Shown one piece after another: positions 26,788 through 34,847 of a stretch of 64,000 nucleotides of DNA (its first letter is position 1; each line of letters begins with the position of its first letter). The notes below the pieces were generated by a model, which was not told where the DNA came from, did no database searches, and saw only the letters and a list, made by a program, of their open reading frames with translations. Where the stretch lies: positions 1 through 64,000 of the forward strand of contig JBEKHT010000003.1 of assembly GCA_050012135.1 (NCBI GenBank). The letters are read 5' to 3'. The position numbers were made by a program, and so were the translations under genes. Source of the stretch: JBEKHT01 sp050012135 (GTDB lineage Bacteria; Chloroflexota; Anaerolineae; Anaerolineales; RBG-16-64-43).

Positions 26788-27744
26788 TCAGTTCTTCTGC
26801 CTCTCTCCAACTGCCAGCTCCGCCTCGGTCGGCCCGATCTCCTCCGGGCCGAGATCCTGGACAATGAGCAACGGGCTGCTGCCGTATGCGATGAAGCTGA
26901 TCGCCAGGCTTCCATAGGGCCACTGGGTTCCACCCGAATAGCCGTGAGCACTGATAATCACAAGGTCGACCTTTTCTTGGGGCGCCAGCAAATGAAGCGC
27001 GGCGGTCACATGCTCGGTCACCTGCAGATGGGTACTTACCGAAAACGGGAGGCGGGATTGTAGCTCTTCGAGGTATTTCGCAGCCTCCAGGCGGTTGCGC
27101 TCAGTGAGCTGATCCGCCAAGGCCTGGTCCTCCCTCGAGGCAGGAGCGCGGCGAGGCAGTTCCGGCCGCCGCACTACATGGGAGAGCAGGACCTGGGACC
27201 CTTGCTCTCTGGCTAGCGCCATTACCAGCGGCAGGACGCACTCCGCACGCTGGGAGCCATCCAGGGGAACCAGGATCCGCCCATAGCGCAGGCCGGTGAG
27301 GTCGCTGCTCGCCGGCTGATAGGCCGGGATGAGCAAAACCGAGGTGCGGGCACGCCACAGGATCCTCTGAACCACACTGCTCACGTTCCAGCCACTCAAG
27401 CCGCTGCGACCATGAGAGCTGAGGACGATCAAGTCAACTCGATTGGCGTGGGCGTAGTCAATTACCCGCAGGGCGGGCTGTCCTTCCAGCAAGACTTGCT
27501 CAGGCCGGATTCCGACCGCGCCGAACCGTCCGGTAACCTCCTTGAGGTAGGCGTCCGCCTCCGCTTTGCTGAAGTGCCATTCCATTGGATCGATGGAACG
27601 CGTCCGGCCTCCCATCTCGGCTTGCTCCACAACCCGCAGAAGGGTTATCTTTGCGCCCATCGCCTTGGTCATGGAGACGGCGTGGGGCAGAACGCACTCC
27701 GCCAGCGATGATCCGTCCAAGGGGACAAGGATGTGAGCGAACAT
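26788..27744 (-). CDS. Double-domain universal stress protein (UspA family)
   Basis: 318 residues with two Usp domains. Domain 1 starts FAHILVPLDGSSLAE and ends in the ATP-binding pattern SSHGRSGLSGW...VVQRILW. Domain 2 starts YGRILVPLDGSQRAE and ends SAHGYSGGTQWPYGSLA. Conserved Gly residues of the ATP loop are present in both halves, so the protein probably binds ATP. The start at 27744 is chosen because AGGAGG lies 7 bases upstream and the Usp fold begins at once; a 51-residue upstream extension is Arg-rich and unlikely. It is followed by the glucan synthase gene, linking it to envelope or osmotic stress. Confidence 0.9.
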   Translation of the reverse strand: MFAHILVPLDGSSLAECVLPHAVSMTKAMGAKITLLRVVEQAEMGGRTRSIDPMEWHFSKAEADAYLKEVTGRFGAVGIRPEQVLLEGQPALRVIDYAHANRVDLIVLSSHGRSGLSGWNVSSVVQRILWRARTSVLLIPAYQPASSDLTGLRYGRILVPLDGSQRAECVLPLVMALAREQGSQVLLSHVVRRPELPRRAPASREDQALADQLTERNRLEAAKYLEELQSRLPFSVSTHLQVTEHVTAALHLLAPQEKVDLVIISAHGYSGGTQWPYGSLAISFIAYGSSPLLIVQDLGPEEIGPTEAELAVGERQKN

Positions 27745-27867
27745 ATCGGTCCTCCTTCGGGAGGAGCCTGTCTCACCAACGGGACCAAGACATGCGGACG
27801 GCGGGTTCTTGCCCCTCCCCCCTGCTACACGCCCCCGCCGGGCAGGCACCACTTGGTCTGCTTTCCG

Positions 27868-27897
27868 TTTATATCGTATCACATCGTCCCTGCCCAA
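27868..27897 (-). promoter_or_regulatory. Possible promoter of the universal stress gene
   Basis: On the minus strand TATAAA (27873-27868) is preceded at 18 bases by TTGGGC (27897-27892). The -10 is good and the -35 weak. It lies about 125 bases before the start codon. Confidence 0.3.
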
Positions 27898-28231
27898 CCC
27901 GCGTGTTCCGTGTCAGCCAGAGCCGGACAAATAGCGAGCCACAGATAAGTTATACTCCTCCCTCGGCCTGATCCGTACGGGCCTTCGCTCTGCTGGCGAC
28001 CTGGAGGCATTGCAACCGCCGTGTTTCCAGCGCCCGCTGCTTTGAGGTGCTCCCATTGACCTGAATCGGCCATCCTCAGGACCTGACGGGGTTGGAGGGC
28101 AAGGCGACCGACGACATGACACAGAGCATACAACTGAGCCAGCCGTCCACAAGAATCATCTCCCGGGGGGCGGGCACCACCAGCGAGACACCCAACCGGG
28201 CTACATTGCACCAGGCCCATGTGATCGCATT

Positions 28232-28315
28232 GACCAAAACCGACCTTGACCCGAGACGCGACCGGAGGTAATTCCGCTTTCGGTCGCGAACCTTGCCAGG
28301 CTCACTCGCAGTGCA
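28232..28315 (+). repeat. Dispersed repeat, copy A, upstream of the M32 gene
   Basis: About 85 bases resemble 36711-36802, including the shared core GCGAACCTTGCCAGGCTCAC and a preceding GGAGGTAA. In this copy it is followed by the hairpin GCAGTGC/GCACTGC (28303-28328 region), about 45 bases before the carboxypeptidase start. It may be a leader element or part of an old mobile sequence. Confidence 0.5.
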
Positions 28316-28369
28316 GCCGATGGGGCACTGCCATTGCAGGCTGGGTCGCACAAGGAATCAGGAGGATGG

Positions 28370-29878
28370 ATGGGGCAAGCCCTGGATCTGCTCAAAGCGC
28401 GCTTGGGAGAGGTCTCCGACCTGGGCGCGGTCTCCGAAGTGCTCCTGTGGGACCAGCAGACCTACATGCCCCCCGGAGGCGGGCCCTCGCGTTCCGCGCA
28501 ACTGGCCGGGCTTGAGCTCCTGATCCACCAGAAGTCCACTTCCGATGAACTGGGGAGCCTGCTTGACGCTGCGGACCAGGAGGTGGCGGGACGGCACCCG
28601 GACAGCGACGAGGCGAGGCTGGTCCGTGTGACCCGGCGCGAGTACTCGCGCCGGCGTCGGATTCCGTCGGCTTGGGCCGGGGAGTTCGCGCGCGTGACCT
28701 CCCTCGCGCGGCAGGTCTGGGAGCGCGCTCGCGACACGAACGATTTCGCTCTGTTCCGACCTCACCTTGAGCGCATCGTTACGATGCGCCGCGAGTATGC
28801 GAGCTTCTTTGCTCCCCATGCCTCCCCCTACGATCCCCTGCTGGATAGCTACGAGCCAGGACTGAAGACCGCCAAGCTCATCGAGGTCTATACCACCCTG
28901 CGTCCGGCCCTGCGGGACTTGCTCGGAGAAATCTCGGCGCACGCGGGAGCGGTAACCGACACCCCCATACAGGGCGACTTCGACGAGCGGGCGCAATGGG
29001 ATCTTGGGATCGAGGTGCTCCAGCGCATGGGCTTTGACTTCAAGCATGGGCGTCAGGATCTCGCGGCCCATCCCTTTACCACCTCGTTTTCACCCAGTGA
29101 CGTGCGCATCACCACCCGCATCCACCGGGACCTGCTCACCTCGGCAATCCTCAGCAGCATTCACGAGGGAGGGCACGGGCTCTATGAACAAGGAGTGGAT
29201 CCGGGCCTCGCCCGCACCCCCCTGGCCAGTGGGGCTTCCATCGCCATGCACGAATCTCAGTCTCGCCTGTGGGAAAACCTGGTCGGCCGAAGCCGACCCT
29301 TCTGGAGGTTTTTCATTCCCTCCCTACGAATGCACTTCCCGCAGCTGCACGCTTTGTCTCTCGAGGGTTTCTACCGCGCGATCAACAAGGTCACGCCCTC
29401 CTGCCTGCGGGTTGAGGCCGATGAGGTTACCTATCAGATCCACGTCATGCTGCGCTTCGAGCTTGAGCTCGCACTGCTGGAGGGATCGCTGCAAGTGAAG
29501 GACCTGCCGGGTGCCTGGAATGAGCGCATGCAGCAGGAGCTGGGGATCACGCCCCCCAACGATGCCCAGGGCGCTCTGCAGGATGGGCATTGGGCCAGCG
29601 GTGACTTTGGTTACTTTCCTTGCTACACGATGGGGGATCTCATCTCGGTCCAGATCTTCGACCAGGCCCTGGAGCAGGAGCCGCAAATCCCCCGCGAAAT
29701 CGAAGGCGGGAACTTGGTCCCCCTGCTCGCCTGGCTGAGAGAAAACGTCTACAAGCACGGTGCGAAGTTCGAGGCGGAGGAACTGGTCAGGCGCATCACC
29801 GGGCGCTCCACACAAGTCCAGCCCTACCTGCGCTATTTGCGAACGAAGTTCGGTCAGATATACGGCTTCCTCTCCTGA
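28370..29878 (+). CDS. M32-family metallocarboxypeptidase (carboxypeptidase Taq type)
   Basis: A 502-residue cytosolic zinc carboxypeptidase, the usual family length. The zinc motif is HEGGH near residues 265-269 (SIHEGGHGLYEQG) and the third ligand is in AMHESQSRLWEN about 30 residues later. Other family blocks seen are LLWDQQTYMPPGG at the N-terminus, TTSFSPSDVRITTR, and GDFGYFPCYTMGDLIS near the end. It removes C-terminal residues from peptides. The ATG at 28370 follows AGGAGG by 4 bases; an upstream in-frame ATG at 28334 lacks a ribosome site. It is divergent from the stress/glucan operon. Confidence 0.94.
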   Translation: MGQALDLLKARLGEVSDLGAVSEVLLWDQQTYMPPGGGPSRSAQLAGLELLIHQKSTSDELGSLLDAADQEVAGRHPDSDEARLVRVTRREYSRRRRIPSAWAGEFARVTSLARQVWERARDTNDFALFRPHLERIVTMRREYASFFAPHASPYDPLLDSYEPGLKTAKLIEVYTTLRPALRDLLGEISAHAGAVTDTPIQGDFDERAQWDLGIEVLQRMGFDFKHGRQDLAAHPFTTSFSPSDVRITTRIHRDLLTSAILSSIHEGGHGLYEQGVDPGLARTPLASGASIAMHESQSRLWENLVGRSRPFWRFFIPSLRMHFPQLHALSLEGFYRAINKVTPSCLRVEADEVTYQIHVMLRFELELALLEGSLQVKDLPGAWNERMQQELGITPPNDAQGALQDGHWASGDFGYFPCYTMGDLISVQIFDQALEQEPQIPREIEGGNLVPLLAWLRENVYKHGAKFEAEELVRRITGRSTQVQPYLRYLRTKFGQIYGFLS

Positions 29879-30261
29879 GTCTATTCATGGGAGCAGCCCG
29901 CCGCGGCGGCCCATCGCCGCGGGTATCCGCACCGACCGGGCGTGCACCCAAGCAAGAGAAACCAGGGCGAGCAGCGACGATCAGGTCCTCCGCACGCCCT
30001 ACAGCTTTGTGTCGCAAGGTTGTGCCATCCCACTTGTACCTCCACGTCTGTGCCCCCGAGATCATGTCGACGATGGAGCGTAAGCCCTTCGGTCACTTTC
30101 AATCGATTGAGCGATTTGAAAGCTTGCGCCTCACGTGTTGCCTCATGGATGATTGCTAGCAAGGTCTAGACACCAGGGATCCACCGGAGATAATGGATGA
30201 TTTGCTCTTGGCGACGAGCCTCGTCAGATCGAGCGCCACGAGAAGATGGGTGGAACTGACG
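29879..30261. other. Intergenic stretch after the carboxypeptidase gene
   Basis: No supported gene. CCGCGGCG (29901-29908) / CGCCGCGG (29915-29922) forms a hairpin shortly after the stop, and the palindrome CAATCGATTG is at 30100-30109. Together with the repeat that follows, nearly 900 bases before the next gene are non-coding. Confidence 0.45.
29901..29922 (+). terminator. Terminator-like hairpin after the carboxypeptidase gene
   Basis: An 8-bp stem CCGCGGCG/CGCCGCGG with a 6-base loop, 22 bases past the stop codon. No T tract. Confidence 0.4.
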
Positions 30262-30425
30262 TCTGAGGCTGCTTCTGAAGAGCGAGGGCCCATAACCCGA
30301 AGGACCCGGGTTCCCCGGCCTGGCCAGCCCGCCCTCGGTGCGCGGGCCGAGGGGGCAGGCGAGTCCCGGCCCTGCTGCTCATTGAAACCGAGGCCCAAGA
30401 GGCCTCGGTTCTGCTTTGTGCTGTC
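30262..30425 (+). repeat. Degenerate tRNA-Met-like sequence plus GC hairpins (repeat family copy 1)
   Basis: The segment contains CCCATAACCCGAAGG followed by GGGTTC, which matches the anticodon arm (CAT), variable loop and T-arm start of a tRNA-Met, but no full cloverleaf forms. Next comes the hairpin CCCTCGG-tgcgcggg-CCGAGGG (about 30336-30357). Last is the perfect hairpin AACCGAGGCC (30386-30395) / GGCCTCGGTT (30401-30410) followed by a T-richer stretch, terminator-like. Related copies are at 35343-35395, 36960-37275 and 38380-38718. Confidence 0.5.
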
Positions 30426-30769
30426 ACTTTGCCGAACCACAGTTTCCGGCCTAATCCTCGAAGAAGCCTGCCTTGCGGTCCATGGGTTGCCTGGTCGAGC
30501 TCACAACTACGGGACCGCTAGTTCTGGCTTGACCCTTACTGAGGCTAGGTCGGCAAATGAACTTCAGTCCGGCGGGCTGGTCGGACATCGGATCCGCGAT
30601 CGCGGAACAATGACAAGACACGGAGTTGGGTCAACGGCGAGGGAGAATCGTCGCGCTTCCGTTGTCAACGGTTTCCACCACGACCATCGGCGCGTGGCGC
30701 GTGCATTCGATTCCCTGAAGAAGCTCGCACGGAACCTTTGGCTACGCCGCTGTAAGCCACGCCGACGCC
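30426..30769. other. Non-coding stretch upstream of the second toxin-antitoxin-like pair
   Basis: About 340 bases with no supported gene, ending at the -35 box of the pair's promoter. Confidence 0.45.
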
Positions 30770-30797
30770 TTGACATTGGCTGGAAAGAGGCTAGAAT
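30770..30797 (+). promoter_or_regulatory. Promoter of the second AbiEi/AbiEii-type pair
   Basis: TTGACA (30770-30775) and TAGAAT (30792-30797) with a 16-base spacer. The -10 box abuts the palindromic operator that follows. Confidence 0.75.
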
Positions 30798-30837
30798 GTG
30801 TGCAGAATGTCCTGATAATAGAGACAATTTGCACACA
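30797..30837 (+). promoter_or_regulatory. Palindromic operator overlapping the transcription start
   Basis: TGTGTGCAGAATGTC (30797-30811) is an inverted copy, with only two or three mismatches, of GACAATTTGCACACA (30823-30837), separated by 11 bases. It covers the expected transcription start and touches the ATG at 30837. In studied AbiE operons the antitoxin binds inverted repeats in the promoter, so this is the likely autorepression site. Confidence 0.7.
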
Positions 30838-31427
30838 TGCATGGAAAACCCGATCTCAAGCGCCTATTTCTACTCGCCGAGCCGCAGGGCGGATACTTCA
30901 CCGCCTCACAGGCCCAAACTGCAGGCTATTCACGCCAGCGTCTTTCCTACCACGTGCGTGCTGGTCAGTTCACGCGAATTGCGCAAGGCATCTATCGGCT
31001 CGCGCTCTACCCATCCTCGCCCCTTGAGGATCTCCACGTGGCCCTCCTCCGCACTGGGCCTGCTTCGGTTGTTTCCCATGAAAGCGCACTCGCCTTCTAT
31101 GGTCTTTCCGACATCCTGCCAAAGGAGATCCATCTGACCGTCCCTCGCACTTCCTCACGAAGACGCGCGCGGATCCGGCTTCATACGAGGACTCTCAGAG
31201 CCGGCGATATTGCCCGCCGAGAGGGCCTGCGGCTCACCACGGTGGCGAGGACGATCGCTGATGTAGCTTCAGCGGGCCTGGCAGAGGAACACGTCATTCA
31301 AGCGGTAGCCGAGGCCCTCCAGCGCGGGCTGGTCCAAGCGGAGGGCCTAGAACAGCAAGCTCAAGGAAGGGGTGGGCGGGCGGCTGCCCTCATTCGCCAA
31401 GCACTCCACAAGCAGGTATCGAATTGA
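30837..31427 (+). CDS. AbiEi-type antitoxin/regulator-like protein (short form)
   Basis: A 196-residue protein. The N-terminal domain RLFLLAEPQGGYFTASQAQTAG followed by SRQRLSYHVRAGQFTRIAQGIYRL is the AbiEi antitoxin winged-helix, and LLRTGPASVVSHESALAFYGLSD is the conserved middle block. Its C-terminus has a LTTVARTIADVASAGLAEEHV helix segment. It is about 70 residues shorter than the antitoxin at 13893 and clearly not a recent duplicate of it. No Shine-Dalgarno precedes the ATG at 30837, which follows the operator directly. The partner gene overlaps its stop by 4 bases (TTGA). Confidence 0.82.
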   Translation: MHGKPDLKRLFLLAEPQGGYFTASQAQTAGYSRQRLSYHVRAGQFTRIAQGIYRLALYPSSPLEDLHVALLRTGPASVVSHESALAFYGLSDILPKEIHLTVPRTSSRRRARIRLHTRTLRAGDIARREGLRLTTVARTIADVASAGLAEEHVIQAVAEALQRGLVQAEGLEQQAQGRGGRAAALIRQALHKQVSN

Positions 31428-32299
31428 GGTATGCCAGCGGGAGCTCCTTCCGGCAGGCGCTTGAAGCCCACCTGCGGGATCAATCGCGGGAAACGGGCGC
31501 CCCTTTGACCCGCCTGCGCAAGCTCGTTTCCTTTGACCGGCTTCTGGCACGGCTAGTACAGGCACAGCCAGGTCGTTGGGTGCTCAAGGGAGGTCTCAGC
31601 CTGCAGCTGCGGCTTGGCGATCGTGCCAGGACCACCAAGGACATCGATCTGCTCCTCCTCTCAGCACAGGATCCCTTCCCCATACTGACCCGAGCTGCGA
31701 AGCTCGACCTGGGTGACTGGTTCACGCTCGAAGTGGCGCCCTGCCAGCCGCCGGGAACAGCCGAGCAAGGTGGCCTGCGTTACCCTGCCCGTGCGCTCCT
31801 GGACGGCCGGATTTTCGAGGAATTCCACGTCGATGTGGGGATTGGAGACCCAATGGTAGAGAGCGAGGACATATTGTCAGGCCCCGCTCTCCTCTCTTTC
31901 GCTGGTCTTGAACCGACCAAAGTCCCCTGCTTTCCGCCTAGCCAACAGATTGCGGAGAAGCTGCATGCCTACACCCGCCCTCACGCTGGCTCGTCAGGAA
32001 CCCGTGTGAGGGATCTTGTGGACATGTTGTTAATCGCTTCGCTGTGCACGCTGAGCGCGGCAAATCTTCGGTCAGCACTGCACGCCACGTTCGAGGCTCG
32101 CAGGACTCACCCATTGCCTCGACAATTCCCAATGCCGCCTTCCTCTTGGGTCGGTCCCTACCGTCGCTTGGCGCGGGAAGTGGGGCTCGAGCGGCAAAAC
32201 CTCGCGCAGGCCGCTGACGCTGTAAGTCTCTTTCTCAACCCCGTGCTGCAAGGCACTCCCTCTCGGGAGTGGGATCCAAGCCTCTGGATCTGGCATTAG
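31424..32299 (+). CDS. AbiEii-type nucleotidyltransferase toxin-like protein
   Basis: A 291-residue protein with a TTG start overlapping the antitoxin stop (TTGA); AGCAGG lies 11 bases upstream. The nucleotidyltransferase motif reads WVLKGGLSLQLRLGDRARTTKDIDLLLL, with the Gly-Gly pair and the Asp-x-Asp metal site. The later PCFPPSQQIAEKLHAYTRPH and RVRDLVDMLLIASL are the conserved 'EKLhAl..R...RvKDliDl' helix region of this family. It is expected to modify RNA or a protein by nucleotidyl transfer and be held inactive by the AbiEi-like partner. The C-terminal 60 residues are Pro/Arg-rich. Confidence 0.85.
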   Translation: MRYASGSSFRQALEAHLRDQSRETGAPLTRLRKLVSFDRLLARLVQAQPGRWVLKGGLSLQLRLGDRARTTKDIDLLLLSAQDPFPILTRAAKLDLGDWFTLEVAPCQPPGTAEQGGLRYPARALLDGRIFEEFHVDVGIGDPMVESEDILSGPALLSFAGLEPTKVPCFPPSQQIAEKLHAYTRPHAGSSGTRVRDLVDMLLIASLCTLSAANLRSALHATFEARRTHPLPRQFPMPPSSWVGPYRRLAREVGLERQNLAQAADAVSLFLNPVLQGTPSREWDPSLWIWH

Positions 32300-32828
32300 C
32301 AACCAGAGTGGAGCTACTTCAGGCTAAGCATTTGGCAATTCGCCACCGATGTTCGCCACAGCGGATGATTTCGCGCTTGCCCCCTTGCTCACCCGGCACG
32401 GTTCCAGGGCAAATCCAGGCACTTGCTTTCTAAAAAGAGTGTATCCCTTCGAGGTGCAAGGGGGGCTCGCAACTTGCCCATTGTTGTTAGGGGACATAGC
32501 CGAAAGTGTGCTGTGTTCCCTCTTCTCCGAACTGCGTGTTGTGAGATCCCAACCGGCAATTGGGTCAGCAGGGCCGATGATGTGCGAGAATGGAGGCCCA
32601 CCAAATCAATCCGGGTCCCGGGCCGAGGCGAGATTGAGAGACTCTTAGATTCTTCAGCCTCGATTCAATTCAATGCGTTGTCATCCGGCTCGCCATCCCG
32701 CGCGCACTATTCCCAGCTTCCCCAAAGCCTGCACGGCCCCTGGCTCGCTAGGCTCTTAGCAGTCGATTGCGGACACCTACATCTGCCCGGGGCTCTCTCG
32801 AACCCCGGCCCGAACCCCTCCTTCTCTG
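32300..32828. other. 530-bp intergenic stretch
   Basis: No supported gene or RNA. The right end merges into the duplicated sequence that contains the YtxH remnant. Confidence 0.45.
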
Positions 32829-33120
32829 ACGTGAATGAGTGGCGGGGGTCGGGTCCAGCGACCCTTGTCAGCCGCTAAGAGGGAGACGGATTACCTATGT
32901 TCTTCAGGCAGCCTTGACCGACGCTATCCCGGCGTCGAGGGCTGTGGACACTCGGTCCAGCTGCTTAACAACCTTATCCTGGCCACGTTGCCATAGTTGC
33001 CCAGCCTTCTCCTGAACGCCGGACGTGATCTCGTGGGCGTCGAAACGAACTTCTGCAAAGGCATTTCACGTGATGGTGGTTGTGCGATCACGCCATGGGG
33101 TGCTTTTCAGCTGAATTTGG
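32829..33120 (-). pseudogene. Decayed, 5'-truncated copy of the YtxH-like gene and its terminator
   Basis: About 290 bases align with 4209-4500: the flanking GTGAATGAGTGGCGG sequence, the degenerate terminator and the coding part for the last two thirds of the protein (32890-33117). Indels and substitutions break the frame, and the copy ends within a few bases of the stop of the metallophosphatase gene. The membrane segment and start are missing. Confidence 0.8.
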
Positions 33121-33123
33121 GCC

Positions 33124-34014
33124 TTATCCGAACAGCGAGGCCACCTTCCTGGGACCTGCCAGGCTATCTTTGACGACCATCAGGTACCCGTCCTCGTCGG
33201 TGGTGACCGACCATCGGATCAGTTCGATCTTGCCCTTGTCGATCTCGATCCCTGTGATGCAGCGCAGATCGATGCAGGAACCGTCATTGAAATAAGGCGG
33301 TTCGCCTTCCGCAGCGAAGCTGGGCCGGTGCGTGTGACCGAAGATTGTCGGCTGGTTCTTTTCCTTGATCCAATCTTCGATCTTGCGTTCCAGGGCATCC
33401 CGCTTGCTGAAGTTTTTCGCCGGACTGGTCGGGTCGTCCAACCCGTGTAGTTGGAGCGGGCGCCACAGGGTCCGGACCAGGAATCGGCCCAACTTCCAGA
33501 ACCGGTCGTTGATCGTGTCACCCTGGTTGCCGTGCACCAGGAAGATCTTCCCACCGGTGGGGGAGTGCTTGAGGACAAGTCCCTCATGGACCTGGATGCC
33601 GTCGAAAAGGGGTTCCTTTTGACCGCTCCGGCCGTCGATGTACGTGAAAAGGGTTTGGGCGACGACTTTCGGGTCGGCGCGCTCATGGTCGTGGTTTCCA
33701 TAGATCATATGGAACCGTCCGGCCCGGTAGAACTCGCGCAGGCGCCAGAAGACGCGGCTGTGGGCATAACGAATGTCCGAGAAGTGCCTGTTCTCGTACA
33801 ACTCGTCGCCGTCGCCGAGTTCGAAGTAAGTGAAGCCTTCCTTGAAGTAATGTCCCAGGGCATGGAAGAACAGACTCTGATTTCTGGCGAAATTGTCTGT
33901 CAAGCTGTTGTCGCCGCGGTGACAGTCGCTGAAAAAGACGAGCCTGGCCTTGTCATCAAAGGGGATTTCCTGGGCAGATTGGAAGACTTCGGTGAGACGG
34001 GTGGATACACTTAT
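33124..34014 (-). CDS. Calcineurin-like metallophosphatase (UDP-2,3-diacylglucosamine hydrolase-like) with ATA start
   Basis: A 296-residue phosphoesterase. The metal motif FFSDCHRGDNS lies near residue 30, then GDGDEL, YGNHDHE, VHGNQGD and FGHTHRP, so all five metallophosphatase blocks are present. The SDCHRG block lies upstream of the first normal start codon in frame (a TTG at 33903). The frame continues to a TGA at 34049-34047 with no ATG, GTG or TTG in between. A GAGGAGG sequence sits 6 bases before ATA at 34014-34012, which places the start there: either a true ATA start or a start lost by an ATG-to-ATA change. An IS21 remnant lies just upstream. Related proteins are secreted or cytosolic phosphohydrolases; the substrate is unknown. 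Confidence 0.82.
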   Translation of the reverse strand: MSVSTRLTEVFQSAQEIPFDDKARLVFFSDCHRGDNSLTDNFARNQSLFFHALGHYFKEGFTYFELGDGDELYENRHFSDIRYAHSRVFWRLREFYRAGRFHMIYGNHDHERADPKVVAQTLFTYIDGRSGQKEPLFDGIQVHEGLVLKHSPTGGKIFLVHGNQGDTINDRFWKLGRFLVRTLWRPLQLHGLDDPTSPAKNFSKRDALERKIEDWIKEKNQPTIFGHTHRPSFAAEGEPPYFNDGSCIDLRCITGIEIDKGKIELIRWSVTTDEDGYLMVVKDSLAGPRKVASLFG

Positions 34015-34097
34015 GGTCTTCCTCCTCTTCCTGGAAAGCGACCACGGTGAATCTCACATTGAAAACCAGATACAATTCTACTCCCCGAATGAACTTC

Positions 34098-34303
34098 GGA
34101 AAGAGAAGCTGCTCCAACTCATTCGGAGGAAGGGCTGAGGTTTGCGCGACGCTCAATCCGGCTGGGTGCGCGCATTCCAGGTATTTCAAGATGGTTGATC
34201 GGGCCACGCCGGTGCTGCGGTCAATGCCGCGGTTCGAAAAACCCTCGTGTTTGAGACGAAAGATTTCGTTCAGATTGGGCATGTCCATCCCTTTGCGTGT
34301 CAT
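34098..34303 (-). pseudogene. IS21-family IstA transposase, N-terminal remnant
   Basis: From the ATG at 34303 the frame reads MTRKGMDMPNLNEIFRLKHEG, then GIDRSTGVARSTILKYLE and ELEQLLFP. This is the helix-turn-helix N-terminus of IS21-type IstA. After about 65 residues it changes to unrelated sequence, and the DDE core and IstB are missing. The remnant ends within 90 bases of the metallophosphatase start. Confidence 0.72.
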
Positions 34304-34468
34304 TTGTGTCTCCTTGTGGAGGAGACAAAATGCCACGGTTTTGGGCAGCGGATCAGCGGCACTTTCTTGGAGGAGGTCCCACCCGGATAAACACGGAATG
34401 AGTGGCCAGATTCGGCCGGAAAATGCATTAACCCAGTGCCCGCCCAATGGGGAGAAGCCCACATCTAA

Positions 34469-34837
34469 ATGATTGAGTGTTTACTATCACAGATAGAGGA
34501 ACTATTGCGAGTAGCTCGAGATGACTATGGGGTCAATCCGGTCGTATTTCTAACTATTTACTTGGTTTGTGTTCCAGTGTTCTACTATTCTTTGTTTCGA
34601 ACTTTCCAATCCCTCGCAAGAAGGCTTGGGAAGGAAGCCATGGTCTGGAGCGCAGTGTTTCTGTGCGCGAACATCGCGCCCTTTGTCTATGTAATACTAT
34701 CTGGACGGAACATCCCTTGGTGGGTTTATGGCATCATTGCTATGGTAATTGGACAGGGTGTTTTGTCACTTATTATGAAGCTTCGGAAGAATCCAGCAGA
34801 TGACCTGAAATTGAATAGAAAGCTAGATGAGGAATAA
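34469..34837 (+). CDS. Small membrane protein in an integron-type gene cassette
   Basis: A 122-residue protein with three hydrophobic segments (about 23-45, 57-78, 84-104) and charged ends (MIECLLSQIEELLRVARDD ... LKLNRKLDEE). I do not recognise the family. The base composition is clearly more AT-rich than the surrounding genes, a sign of foreign origin. The stop at 34837 lies 10 bases before an attC site in the same orientation, the layout of an integron gene cassette (one ORF ending just before its attC). GGAGAAG lies about 13 bases before the ATG. Many cassettes carry such small orphan membrane proteins. Confidence 0.75.
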   Translation: MIECLLSQIEELLRVARDDYGVNPVVFLTIYLVCVPVFYYSLFRTFQSLARRLGKEAMVWSAVFLCANIAPFVYVILSGRNIPWWVYGIIAMVIGQGVLSLIMKLRKNPADDLKLNRKLDEE

Positions 34838-34847
34838 TCATGATTGC

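Noticed and set aside
28240..28330. Thiamine pyrophosphate riboswitch (GAGAC-like strings in the two dispersed repeats)
   Set aside because: Only a short CTGAGA-like string occurs in copy B; the other conserved blocks and the neighbouring gene content do not fit.
34418..34470. Second attC or attI site upstream of the cassette ORF
   Set aside because: ATTAACCC near 34428 is not a GTTRRRY core and has no pairing partner, so the left cassette border cannot be placed.
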